Part shown: one piece after another, positions 22,156 through 30,727 of the stretch | Layout: each line of letters starts with the position of its first letter | Position numbering within the stretch: the first letter of the stretch is position 1 | DNA from: Methylorubrum extorquens | GTDB taxonomy: Bacteria; Pseudomonadota; Alphaproteobacteria; Rhizobiales; Beijerinckiaceae | Length of the DNA: 31,386 nucleotides | Assembly: GCA_019695455.1 (NCBI GenBank) | Contig: JAEUAC010000189.1 | Coordinates: 1 to 31,386 of the forward strand | Reading direction: 5' to 3' | The notes under the pieces: model-generated | Database searches by the model: none | Seen by the model: the letters and a program-made list of their open reading frames with translations, nothing else | Told to the model about the DNA's origin: nothing | Made by a program: the position numbers and the translations under genes

Positions 22156-23136
22156 TCACGCGGCGACGATCGGCGAGGCGGCGTAGGACGGCTCGCGCAG
22201 CGGGGTGTCGGCGAAGGGCGTCCCCTCCTCGAACCAGGAGCGCGGCGCGGGCGCGCCCCACAGGGTCTGGCGCTGCGGGTCGCGCAGGTCCCAGCGGATC
22301 GGCTCGTGGTCGGGATCGATGGTCTGGTAGTCCGAGCAGTAGATCTCGATCCGGTGGCCGTCCGGGTCGCGGACATACAGGAAGAAGGCGTTCGAGATGC
22401 CGTGCCGGCCGGGGCCGCGCTCGATGTTGGCGACGTAGCCCGTCGTCGCCATGAGGTCGAGGAGGTCGATGATGTTCATGGGGCTCGGCACCCAGAAGGC
22501 GACGTGGTGCAGCCGCGGCCCGGCGCCGTGCGTGAACGCCATGTCGTGCACGCCGCCCTTGCGGTGCATCCAGGCCGCCCAGAGTCGCGTCCGGTCCTCG
22601 TTCTCGGTGTATTCCGTCACCCGGAAGCCGAGGGAATTGTAGAAGGCGACGGACGCGTCCACGTCGTCCGAGAAGCAGTTGAAGTGGTCGATCCGCAGCG
22701 GCTTCACGCCCCGGTACAGCGCGAAGGACTGGTGGATGGAGGGCAGCTTCTCCATGCGGAAGTAGAACTCGAGCGGCACGCCCATCGGGTCGACCGTGCG
22801 CAGCGTCCGGCCCTGGAAGGGCGGCTCCGCGAACGCGACGGGCAGGCCCCGCGCGGCGAAGAAGGCGGCGGCGCGGTCGAGGTCCTCCTCCGAGAACACC
22901 TTGAAGCCCAGGCGGCGCGCGACGGGCACGTCCCCGCGCTCCAGCACCACGCAATGATGGCCGCGCTCCTCCATGGCCCGCAGGTAGAGGCGATCGTCCG
23001 TCTCGCCCGTCACCTGGAGGCCGATCGTGTCGGCCCAGAAGGCGCGCGCCGCGGCGAGATCGCGGACGGTCAGCGTGACGTGGTTCAGGCGCACCACGTG
23101 GAAGGGCGGTGCGAGCACCGGGGCGGGCACGGGCAT
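22156..23136 (-). CDS. hpaD: 3,4-dihydroxyphenylacetate 2,3-dioxygenase
   Basis: A 326-aa type I extradiol (VOC-fold) dioxygenase that opens homoprotocatechuate between C2 and C3. Two VOC modules are visible: R-L-N-H-V-T-L-T-V-R-D near 16-26 and the catalytic R-I-D-H-F-N-C-F-S-D-D. Likely metal ligands are His151, His211 (L-H-H-V-A-F-W) and Glu264 (R-I-E-I-Y-C-S-D-Y), matching the 2-His-1-Glu pattern of Brevibacterium HPCD. His197 and Tyr254 correspond to its second-sphere residues. The metal may be Fe(II) or Mn(II). Unlike the E. coli LigB-type enzyme, this is the Gram-positive-like VOC type. The start, ATG 23136, has a GGAGA six bases upstream. Confidence 0.93.
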   Translation of the reverse strand: MPVPAPVLAPPFHVVRLNHVTLTVRDLAAARAFWADTIGLQVTGETDDRLYLRAMEERGHHCVVLERGDVPVARRLGFKVFSEEDLDRAAAFFAARGLPVAFAEPPFQGRTLRTVDPMGVPLEFYFRMEKLPSIHQSFALYRGVKPLRIDHFNCFSDDVDASVAFYNSLGFRVTEYTENEDRTRLWAAWMHRKGGVHDMAFTHGAGPRLHHVAFWVPSPMNIIDLLDLMATTGYVANIERGPGRHGISNAFFLYVRDPDGHRIEIYCSDYQTIDPDHEPIRWDLRDPQRQTLWGAPAPRSWFEEGTPFADTPLREPSYAASPIVAA

Positions 23137-23153
23137 GGCGTCTCCTGCGGCCC

Positions 23154-24685
<1,532 letters not shown>

Positions 24686-24689
<4 letters not shown>

Positions 24690-25096
24690 GCCGGCTGTCC
24701 CTCGGTCGTGCCCTTGCGGGCGAGGCGGTCGTGCAGGTTGTTCGTCTTGAGCGAGGCCGCGCCGTCGATCTCCTGGACCTCGACCGTGAGGCCCAGGCCG
24801 CGGGACGCGAAGGCCGTCGCGGTCTCCGCCTCGAGCGCGGCCATGAGGGCCGCCGCGACGCGCCGCCGGGTCTCGGCGTCGCGTCCCGCCCCGATCCGGG
24901 CGACCACGGCCACGAAGGCGTTGTCGGGATCCCCGTCCGCGACCGCGAACACGTCCCGCCGCGCGGCCCGCGTGCGCAGGCCGCCGATCGGGAAGACCCC
25001 CGTCGCCAGCGCGGCGGCATGGATCGCGTCCACGAGCCGCCGCGGCGACAGGTCGGGCTCGAGGTTGGCGGAATACTCGACGACGACGTGGGGCAT
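24686..25096 (-). CDS. hpaF: 5-carboxymethyl-2-hydroxymuconate delta-isomerase
   Basis: A 136-aa tautomerase-superfamily protein. It starts M-P-H-V-V-V-E-Y-S-A-N-L, in which Pro becomes the N-terminal catalytic base after Met removal. A G-G-L-R-T-R-A block near 38-44 supplies the usual arginines. CHMI enzymes are trimers that isomerise the diacid made by HpaE to 5-oxopent-3-ene-1,2,5-tricarboxylate. It is the first gene of the catabolic transcript, with a good Shine-Dalgarno (GGGAGG, about 9 nt upstream). Its promoter contains an inverted repeat that is the likely HpaR operator. The C-terminus ends in the ATGA overlap with hpaE. Confidence 0.92.
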
Positions 25097-25165
25097 GACC
25101 GTCGACCTCCCTCGCGGCCGGGCTCCGCGATCTCGGACCGGCCCACGGATGCTCCGCCGCGAGAC

Positions 25166-25193
25166 ATTTAACGTGTTAAGCGTCCGGCGGCAA
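25166..25193 (-). promoter_or_regulatory. promoter and likely HpaR operator of hpaFED-FAH
   Basis: On the minus strand, TTGCCG (25193-25188), a 16-bp spacer and TTAAAT (25171-25166) form a plausible promoter about 70 bp before hpaF. A perfect inverted repeat, TTAAC-GT-GTTAA (25168-25179), overlaps the -10 and spacer, so a bound repressor would block polymerase. It is also the most AT-rich patch in the gap. MarR-family regulators usually bind such palindromes, and hpaR is immediately upstream. Confidence 0.65.
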
Positions 25194-25224
25194 CAATGCG
25201 CCCGACGCTCGGGCCGGCGCGCGG

Positions 25225-25755
25225 TCAGCGTTCCGGCGGCGGGTCGTCGGCCTCGTAGGGCGGCATCGCGGCCATGGTCTGCTCGAGCTCGCGCAGCAGG
25301 TCCTGCAGGAGCGCGAACTTGTCGGGCCCGATGGCGGCCGCGATCCGCCCGTAGATGATCTCGGAGGCGGGCGAGACCGTCTCGATCAGCCGCAGGCCGC
25401 TCGGGCTGATCGAGACCAGCCCGCGCCGCAGGTCCGGCTCGGCGCTGCGCCGGAGGATCAGCTCCCGCGCCTCGAGGTCGCGGACGATGCGCGACAGGCT
25501 CGGCGGCAGGAGGAAGGTCGCGCGGGCGAGCTCGGTCACCTCGATCTCGCGCACGCTCGTCAGCGCGCGCAGCACCCGCCATTGCTGCTCCGTGAGGTCG
25601 TGCCGGCGCAGGGAGGCGCGGAAGTGCCGCATCACGGCCTCGCGTGCGCGCAGCAGCGACATGGGCAGCGACTTCGAGAAGTCGCGCAGGCGGACCTTGG
25701 TGCGGCCGACCTCGTGGGCCGGTCCGGTCGAGCTGCGGCTGCCGTTCGCGTCCAT
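25225..25755 (-). CDS. hpaR: MarR-family homoprotocatechuate regulator HpaR
   Basis: A 176-aa MarR-type repressor. The HpaR signature R-D-F-S-K-S-L-P-M-S-L-L-R-A-R-E-A-V lies at 24-41, followed by the winged helix-turn-helix (about 53-117, with L-T-E-Q-Q-W-R-V-L-R-A-L and P-P-S-L-S-R-I-V-R-D-L-E). HpaR represses the meta-cleavage genes until an aromatic such as 4-HPA or homoprotocatechuate binds. Here it lies directly upstream of hpaF on the same strand, separated by 128 bp containing the predicted operator. The start ATG 25755 has GAGGA seven bases upstream. It is divergent from an AidB-like gene with 239 bp between them. Confidence 0.93.
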   Translation of the reverse strand: MDANGSRSSTGPAHEVGRTKVRLRDFSKSLPMSLLRAREAVMRHFRASLRRHDLTEQQWRVLRALTSVREIEVTELARATFLLPPSLSRIVRDLEARELILRRSAEPDLRRGLVSISPSGLRLIETVSPASEIIYGRIAAAIGPDKFALLQDLLRELEQTMAAMPPYEADDPPPER

Positions 25756-25958
25756 CGGCGTTCCTCGCGCGGGCCGGTGCGCGGCCGACCCGCGACCTTC
25801 GCTCCCCGGCGGAGCCGAACGCTGCGGCTCGCTCGGTCGCCGGGCGGACGGGCGGCGCGCGCCTTGCCGGGACGGTATCGCGCGCCGACGCGCCGCGCTA
25901 CGAGGCGCGACCGGTGACGCGGCCAGATCCCCTCAAGAACGGGAGCGCCGGCCACCGT

Positions 25959-25974
25959 CCGTCCCCCGGGACGG
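25959..25974. promoter_or_regulatory. 16-bp palindrome just upstream of the aidB-like gene
   Basis: CCGTCCC-CC-GGGACGG lies 20 bp before ATG 25995, directly before the Shine-Dalgarno (GGGAGG). In the mRNA it could form a small hairpin near the ribosome site; in DNA it could be a repressor site. Nothing more can be said. Confidence 0.3.
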
Positions 25975-25994
25975 CGACCAGCAGGGAGGTTTCC

Positions 25995-27734
25995 ATGAGC
26001 GGCGCGCTCGCATCCGGTCCGTCGGCTTCGCACCGGTACGGCACCCACGAGGTCCTGAACCAGGCGCAGCCCGCCAGCGGCTTCAACGCCTTCTCGGGCG
26101 ACGTCGTGCTGCGCTCCGCCATCGCGCGCGAGGCGCCCTGGGCGGCCGATCGCTGCGCCGCGCTTGGCGCCGTCGCGGGCGACGCGGACGTGCAGGAGCT
26201 GGCCCGCCTGGCCAACCGCCACCTGCCGGAGCTCAAGACCCACGACCGCTTCGGCAACCGGATCGACTGGGTCGACTTCCATCCGAGCTGGCACGACCTG
26301 ATGGCGCTCGCCTGGACGCACGAGGTCCCGAACCTCGCCTGGCGCACGAACCAGAAGAACGGACACTTCGCCCGGGCCGTGCTGTCCTACATCTGGAACC
26401 AGGTGGAGCAGGGCACGGGCTGCCCGACCGGCATGGCCTATGCCGCCTATGCCGGCTTCAAGGCCGAACCGGCGCTCGCCGTCTGGGCCGAGAAGGTCAA
26501 GGGGACGGATTACGAGTTCTCGCGACGCGAGGTCGGGGACAAGCCGTCCATCGTCGTCGGCTACGCGATGACGGAGAAGCAGGGCGGCTCCGACCTGCGG
26601 GAGACGCAGACGACGGCGCGGTTCTCGCACTCGTCCGACTACCACGGCAAGACGGCCCGCTGGTACGAGCTGACGGGCCACAAGTGGTTCTGCTCGGTCC
26701 CGCAGTCGGACGGCTTCTTCACGCTCGCCAAGGTGGCCGGCGAGGTGACCTGCTTCTTCCTGCCGCGCACGCTGCCGGACGGCCGCTTCAACAACTTCTT
26801 CGTCCAGAGGCTCAAGGACAAGGCGGGCAACAAGTCGAACGCGTCGAGCGAGGTGGAATATGCCGGCACGCTGGCGATCCTGGTCGGCGAGGAGGGCCGC
26901 GGCCTGCGCGAGATCCTCTCGCACGCCCATCTCACGCGGCTCGACTTCGCGGTCGGCTCGGCCGGCCTGATGCGGCAGGCGCTGACGCTCGCGCTGCAGC
27001 ACACGACCACCCGGACGGCCTTCGGCTCCTCCATCGCCGAGCGGCCCATGATGACCAACGTCCTGGCCGACATGGCCGTGGAGGTCGAGGCGGCCACCCT
27101 GATGGCGCTGCGCGTCGCCCGCGCCACGGACGACCTGGACAGCGTCGAGCACGAGCGCCTGCTGGCCCGGGTGGCGACGCCCGCGGCCAAGTACTTCAAC
27201 TGCTCGCGCGCGCCGTCCATCGCCTTCGAGGCGCTGCAATGCCACGGCGGCAACGGCTTCATCGAGGAGAACCCGATGGCGCGCCTCTACCGCGAGGCGC
27301 CCCTGAACAGCGTCTGGGAGGGCACGGCCAACATGATGTGCATGGACGTGCGCCGCGCCATGCAGCGGGATCCCCGGACCGTGGAGGCCCTGTTCGACGA
27401 GGTGCGGCCGCTTGCGGGCCAGGACGGACGGTTCGACGCCATGGTTCGCCACACCGAGGGCCTGGTCCGGGCGGCGGCGGAGGACGAGTTCCTGGCGAGG
27501 CCCATGACGGAGGCGGTCGCGCGCCTCCTCCAGGGCGCCGAACTCCTGCGCCACAGCACCCAGGAGGTGGCCGACGTGTTCCTCGCCAGCCGCAATCCCG
27601 GATCGACCGGGGCCTGGGGCTCGCATTACGGCACGCTCGGCGCCTCGGTCGGCGGCGCGACGGCGCTGGCGATCGTCCGCCGCGCCGTGGTCACCGGATC
27701 GGAGGCGGAGGATCGCCCGGCCCGCGCGCCCTAG
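25995..27734 (+). CDS. AidB-like acyl-CoA dehydrogenase
   Basis: A 579-aa flavoprotein of the acyl-CoA dehydrogenase superfamily, closest in layout to AidB. Blocks visible are Y-A-M-T-E-K-Q-G-G-S-D-L-R (190-202), G-H-K-W-F-C-S (228-234), C-H-G-G-N-G-F-I-E-E-N (416-426) and L-Y-R-E-A-P-L-N-S-V-W-E-G-T-A-N (431-446). E. coli AidB is induced by alkylating agents and binds DNA, but whether this one does is unknown. A role in acyl-CoA metabolism is equally possible. The start, ATG 25995, has a strong GGGAGG Shine-Dalgarno. It is divergent from hpaR, and its relation to aromatic catabolism is unproven. No adaptive-response gene (ada, alkB) is adjacent. Confidence 0.92.
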   Translation: MSGALASGPSASHRYGTHEVLNQAQPASGFNAFSGDVVLRSAIAREAPWAADRCAALGAVAGDADVQELARLANRHLPELKTHDRFGNRIDWVDFHPSWHDLMALAWTHEVPNLAWRTNQKNGHFARAVLSYIWNQVEQGTGCPTGMAYAAYAGFKAEPALAVWAEKVKGTDYEFSRREVGDKPSIVVGYAMTEKQGGSDLRETQTTARFSHSSDYHGKTARWYELTGHKWFCSVPQSDGFFTLAKVAGEVTCFFLPRTLPDGRFNNFFVQRLKDKAGNKSNASSEVEYAGTLAILVGEEGRGLREILSHAHLTRLDFAVGSAGLMRQALTLALQHTTTRTAFGSSIAERPMMTNVLADMAVEVEAATLMALRVARATDDLDSVEHERLLARVATPAAKYFNCSRAPSIAFEALQCHGGNGFIEENPMARLYREAPLNSVWEGTANMMCMDVRRAMQRDPRTVEALFDEVRPLAGQDGRFDAMVRHTEGLVRAAAEDEFLARPMTEAVARLLQGAELLRHSTQEVADVFLASRNPGSTGAWGSHYGTLGASVGGATALAIVRRAVVTGSEAEDRPARAP

Positions 27735-27900
27735 CGCAGCGCAGTCCGGGCCGCGTCGTTCACGCCCGCGTGATGGTCGAGCCAAGTAGCAGGCCCGACC
27801 GTCGGCACCGGTTAGTCTGCCTTTAATCGTCCGACGAGCGCGACCATTCAGGACATGCCGAGTTGGTGGTCTTTGGTTCGTCACGACGAGGGGAAGACGC

Positions 27901-28089
27901 ATGTCCGATATCGGAGGCTACATCTGGTTCATCGGCCTGGGAGCCGGGATCGTCATCCTCGGCCTGGCCATCGCCTACGCGTCCGCGCGCCGTCGGAAGC
28001 CCGGCGTCGCCCATCCGAACGCCGCCTGGGAGCAGGCGGCCGCCGAGAGCGGGCACGACTCGGTCGCGAGGCAGCCGCCGCAACCCTGA
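27901..28089 (+). CDS. small single-helix membrane protein
   Basis: A 62-aa protein with one membrane helix (about 6-29: Y-I-W-F-I-G-L-G-A-G-I-V-I-L-G-L-A-I-A-Y) followed by a basic R-R-R-K stop-transfer and a hydrophilic, Pro/Gln-rich tail. The positive-inside rule would place the tail in the cytoplasm. Good Shine-Dalgarno (GGGGAAG) in front of ATG 27901. A strong 11-bp-stem hairpin follows 34 bp after the stop. Function unknown. Confidence 0.75.
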   Translation: MSDIGGYIWFIGLGAGIVILGLAIAYASARRRKPGVAHPNAAWEQAAAESGHDSVARQPPQP

Positions 28090-28123
28090 ACGGCCCCGCC
28101 CGGCCGACGCGAACGGGCACGCA

Positions 28124-28154
28124 CGACGTCGTCGTCTGGACTGCGACGACGTCG
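28124..28154 (+). terminator. strong 11-bp-stem hairpin between two small membrane genes
   Basis: CGACGTCGTCG (28124-28134) and CGACGACGTCG (28144-28154) are perfect inverse copies around a 9-nt loop, followed by CGATTTGTTG. The stem and T-rich tail resemble an intrinsic terminator for the 62-aa gene. It may also act as a 5'-UTR element of the 73-aa gene, 66 bp downstream. Confidence 0.6.
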
Positions 28155-28220
28155 CGATTTGTTGAGGAAGTCCCCTCCATGCTGGGGCGCGACTGTCCGA
28201 TCACGTGTGGGGAGCATCCG

Positions 28221-28442
28221 ATGCGCGCACTCTTCGCGGCCCTGTCCGGCGCCGTCGGGCTGGGCGCGGCGCTGCTCCTCCTCTCCATGGCCTGGAAGGC
28301 GAAGGAGCGCGGCTCGATGGGCGAGGTCGCGATCGCGGTCCTGGGCGGCGCGGTGGCGCTCGGCCTCGTCTGGCTGGCGGTCCGGGCGGCCCGGGGCGAC
28401 ATCGACTTCCGTTCGCGCCACAAGGCCCGTCCCAAGCCGTGA
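28221..28442 (+). CDS. small two-helix membrane protein
   Basis: A 73-aa protein with two predicted membrane helices (about 5-25 and 34-56) joined by a charged loop (K-A-K-E-R-G-S-M-G-E), and a basic C-terminus (R-S-R-H-K-A-R-P-K-P). No family recognised. I chose ATG 28221, which has GGGGAG six bases upstream; an in-frame ATG at 28180 would add a Cys-containing leader with no good ribosome site. It follows a strong hairpin and ends at a convergent palindrome, so it may be an independent transcript. Confidence 0.7.
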   Translation: MRALFAALSGAVGLGAALLLLSMAWKAKERGSMGEVAIAVLGGAVALGLVWLAVRAARGDIDFRSRHKARPKP

Positions 28443-28480
28443 GACCCCGCGGAGGCCACCCACCGGCCGACCGAGCCGGA

Positions 28481-28496
28481 CGGCGCCGCGGCGCCG
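28481..28496. terminator. 16-bp perfect palindrome between convergent genes
   Basis: CGGCGCCG repeated in inverted form (28481-28496) lies in the 55-bp gap and ends one base before the stop codon of the leftward hydrolase. No T-tract. It belongs to the set of convergent-junction inverted repeats in this window. Confidence 0.45.
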
Positions 28497-28497
28497 G

Positions 28498-29385
28498 CTA
28501 GGGCTCCGTGGCCACGGACCACGCCGCGGCGGCGACCGCGTCGGGGCGGAAATGATGGAGCATGTGGCCCATCCCGTGCAGCCACTCGAACCGGGCTCCC
28601 GGGATCTGCCACGACGCCCGCCAGCCATGCGCGAGCGGGTTCGTCACGATGTCGGCGCTCCCGCACAGGATGTGGACCGGCACCCGGCAGGACCCGTAGG
28701 CCGCAGCGCTGCGGGTCAGGTCGCCGAAGAGCGCGTTGGCGTTCTCGCCGTCCGCGACGAGCCGGTCGGCCCGGCCGGCCAGCGCGAACGGGAAGCCGGC
28801 CGCGAACGAGTCCGGCATGGCCTGCGGCAGGAACATGGCGGGCCACAGGATCGGCAGGGTCACCGGATCGGTCAGGCGCAGGGCGGGCGCGAGCACCTCG
28901 GCCGCGAACGGGGCCGCGCGCAATCCGAACAGGACGTGCTCCAGCCGCACCTCCGGAAAGCAGATCGGCGAGATCGCGACCACGCCGCCCGTCTCGTCCG
29001 GGAACGCCATGCCGTGCGCGAGCGCCACCGCGCCGCCGAAGGAATGCCCGACGATCGTCGGCCGTCGCATCCCCGTCGCCCGGGCGAAGTCGCGGACGAT
29101 CTCGGCCTGGCGCCAGACGGAGGCGTCGGCGAGCCGGACATAGCCGCTGTCGCCGTGGCCGGGCCGGTCGATGGCGACGACGTGGAAGTGCTCGGCGAGG
29201 GTCGCCATCGGGCCGAGCCACATGTCGTCGAGGGTCGTCAGCGCGCCGTGGACCAGGATCAGGTCCGGCCCCTCGCCCGCCTCCACGTAGGCCAGCGTCG
29301 GCCCGTCCGGGACGGAGAGGTAGCGGCGCTCCGGCGTCGGCGGCGTCGGGACCGGCAGCCGGCCGGGATCGAGGCGGAGGTTCAT
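28498..29385 (-). CDS. alpha/beta hydrolase
   Basis: A 295-aa alpha/beta-hydrolase-fold protein. The oxyanion H-G is at 46-47 (L-I-L-V-H-G-A), the nucleophile Ser115 in G-H-S-F-G-G, the acid Asp245 in C-G-S-A-D-I-V and the base His274 in H-G-M-G-H-M. A D-R-P-G-H-G-D-S-G loop follows the second strand. The lid region is hydrophobic, suggesting a lipophilic ester or a C-C bond substrate, but the specificity is open. No signal peptide, so cytoplasmic. ATG 29385 gives the family N-terminus; upstream codons are Arg/Pro-rich. It stands alone, divergent from the HWE kinase. Confidence 0.9.
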   Translation of the reverse strand: MNLRLDPGRLPVPTPPTPERRYLSVPDGPTLAYVEAGEGPDLILVHGALTTLDDMWLGPMATLAEHFHVVAIDRPGHGDSGYVRLADASVWRQAEIVRDFARATGMRRPTIVGHSFGGAVALAHGMAFPDETGGVVAISPICFPEVRLEHVLFGLRAAPFAAEVLAPALRLTDPVTLPILWPAMFLPQAMPDSFAAGFPFALAGRADRLVADGENANALFGDLTRSAAAYGSCRVPVHILCGSADIVTNPLAHGWRASWQIPGARFEWLHGMGHMLHHFRPDAVAAAAWSVATEP

Positions 29386-29644
29386 GTCAGGAACCCTGCC
29401 CGGACGGAGGCGGCGAGGCCGGCGCCGATCGGCTCGCGACCATGCTCGTGCAGGGGCATCGTAGTCTCCCGTCGCCCCCCGGCGATCGGCGGGCCCGCAC
29501 AGGTACGCGCGAGAGCGCGGTCGGTTCGGATCGGAGGCCCTCGCGAGGCCTGCGGCAGATCGGCCGCACCCTCCCGCCGCGCAACCCCGCGCCCGACACG
29601 GGCGTTGCAGACCGCGCCGACACGCGGGCGGCGGGGAAACGAAC

Positions 29645-30676
29645 GTGGATGGCATCGGCATGGCGGCCAAGCCCGACGCCGGCGTGCTCCTGGCGGCGGT
29701 CGAATCGACCAGCGAGGCGGTCCTCATCACGCTGGCGGCCCTCGACGAGCCCGGCCCCCTGATCGAATACGCCAACCCCGCCTTCACGCACCTGACCGGG
29801 TACCGGGCCGACGAGGTCGTCGGCCGGTCGCCGCGCTTCCTCCAGGGTCCGGGCACCGACCGGAGCGTGCTCGACCGGATGCGGGCCGCGCTGGTCGCGG
29901 GCCGGTCGTTCCAGGGCGAGGCCCTGAACTACCGCAAGGACGGCTCGGCCTACATGGTCGAATGGCTGATCACGCCGGTGCGGAACGTCGAGGGCCGCCT
30001 CACCCACTGGATCTCCGCCCAGCGGGACGTCACCGACCGGCGCGCCATGGAGGACCGGCAGGCGCTCCTCGTGCGCGAGCTGCATCACCGGGTGAAGAAC
30101 ACGCTCGCGACCGTCCAGGCCGTGCTCAACGCGACGCTCCGGTCGGCGCAGGGGTTCGACGCCTTCCGCAAGGCCTTCGCGAACCGGATCGGCTCGCTCG
30201 CCAAGACGCACAACCTCATCACGGAAGGGGCGGCGCAGGCCGTGTCGTTCGAGACGCTGCTCCGGACCGAGCTCCAGGCCTACGACGAGCCGGGGCGCGG
30301 ACGCGTCGTCCTCGACGGCCCGGCGGTCACGCTGCCGTCCGAGATCGCGGTGCCCGTCGGGATGGCGCTGCACGAGCTCGCCACCAACGCGGTCACGCAC
30401 GGCGCCCTGAGCCATCCGGAGGGGCGGGTGGAGGTCCGCTGGACGGTCGCGGACCGGACGCTGACCCTGACCTGGAACGAGCACGGCGCCCCTCCGCCCT
30501 CCCTGCCGACCCGGGAAGGCTTCGGCTCGCTTCTCCTGAACCGCATCCTGACCGCCCAGATCGGGGCACGGGTCGACATCGCCTTCGACCGGGACGGCCT
30601 GCGCGTGAGCGTGACGATCCCGCTCGGGGCGGAGGGCGAGCGTCCGCGTCCGCCCGGCCCTGCCGATCCCGCGTGA
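29645..30676 (+). CDS. PAS/LOV-like HWE-family histidine kinase
   Basis: A 343-aa soluble kinase. Residues 20-135 form a PAS domain with strong LOV-domain layout: N-P-A-F-T-H-L-T-G-Y, then G60-R-S-P63-R-F-L-Q-G, N95-Y-R-K-D-G and a conserved Gln126. Pro63 stands where LOV photoreceptors have the flavin-binding Cys, and Val105 replaces the second flavin Asn. The kinase part is of the HWE type: E-L-H-H148-R-V-K-N (phospho-acceptor His148), the N-box H243-E-L-A-T-N248 and W277-N-E279. HWE kinases often signal to PhyR/general stress regulators in alphaproteobacteria. None is nearby. GTG 29645 follows GGGGAA; ATG 29660 is possible. Confidence 0.92.
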   Translation: MDGIGMAAKPDAGVLLAAVESTSEAVLITLAALDEPGPLIEYANPAFTHLTGYRADEVVGRSPRFLQGPGTDRSVLDRMRAALVAGRSFQGEALNYRKDGSAYMVEWLITPVRNVEGRLTHWISAQRDVTDRRAMEDRQALLVRELHHRVKNTLATVQAVLNATLRSAQGFDAFRKAFANRIGSLAKTHNLITEGAAQAVSFETLLRTELQAYDEPGRGRVVLDGPAVTLPSEIAVPVGMALHELATNAVTHGALSHPEGRVEVRWTVADRTLTLTWNEHGAPPPSLPTREGFGSLLLNRILTAQIGARVDIAFDRDGLRVSVTIPLGAEGERPRPPGPADPA

Positions 30677-30705
30677 CCTCGCCGGACACGCCTCAGACCG
30701 CCCCG

Positions 30706-30727
30706 GCGCCGTCGCGCCTCACGGCGC
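30706..30727. terminator. hairpin at convergent kinase junction
   Basis: GCGCCGT (30706-30712), an 8-nt loop and ACGGCGC (30721-30727) form a perfect 7-bp stem that includes the stop codon of the leftward hybrid kinase and lies 29 bp after the HWE kinase stop. No T-tract. Confidence 0.4.

Noticed and set aside
25644..25994. Extension of the AidB-like frame upstream into hpaR.
   Set aside because: This part is an antisense shadow of hpaR and its promoter. The strong GGGAGG ribosome site fixes ATG 25995.
29386..29644. Search for a stress-sigma (GGAAC...GTT) promoter before the HWE kinase.
   Set aside because: GGAAC occurs near 29389, but no GTT box follows at 16-17 bp. I see no supported promoter in this gap.
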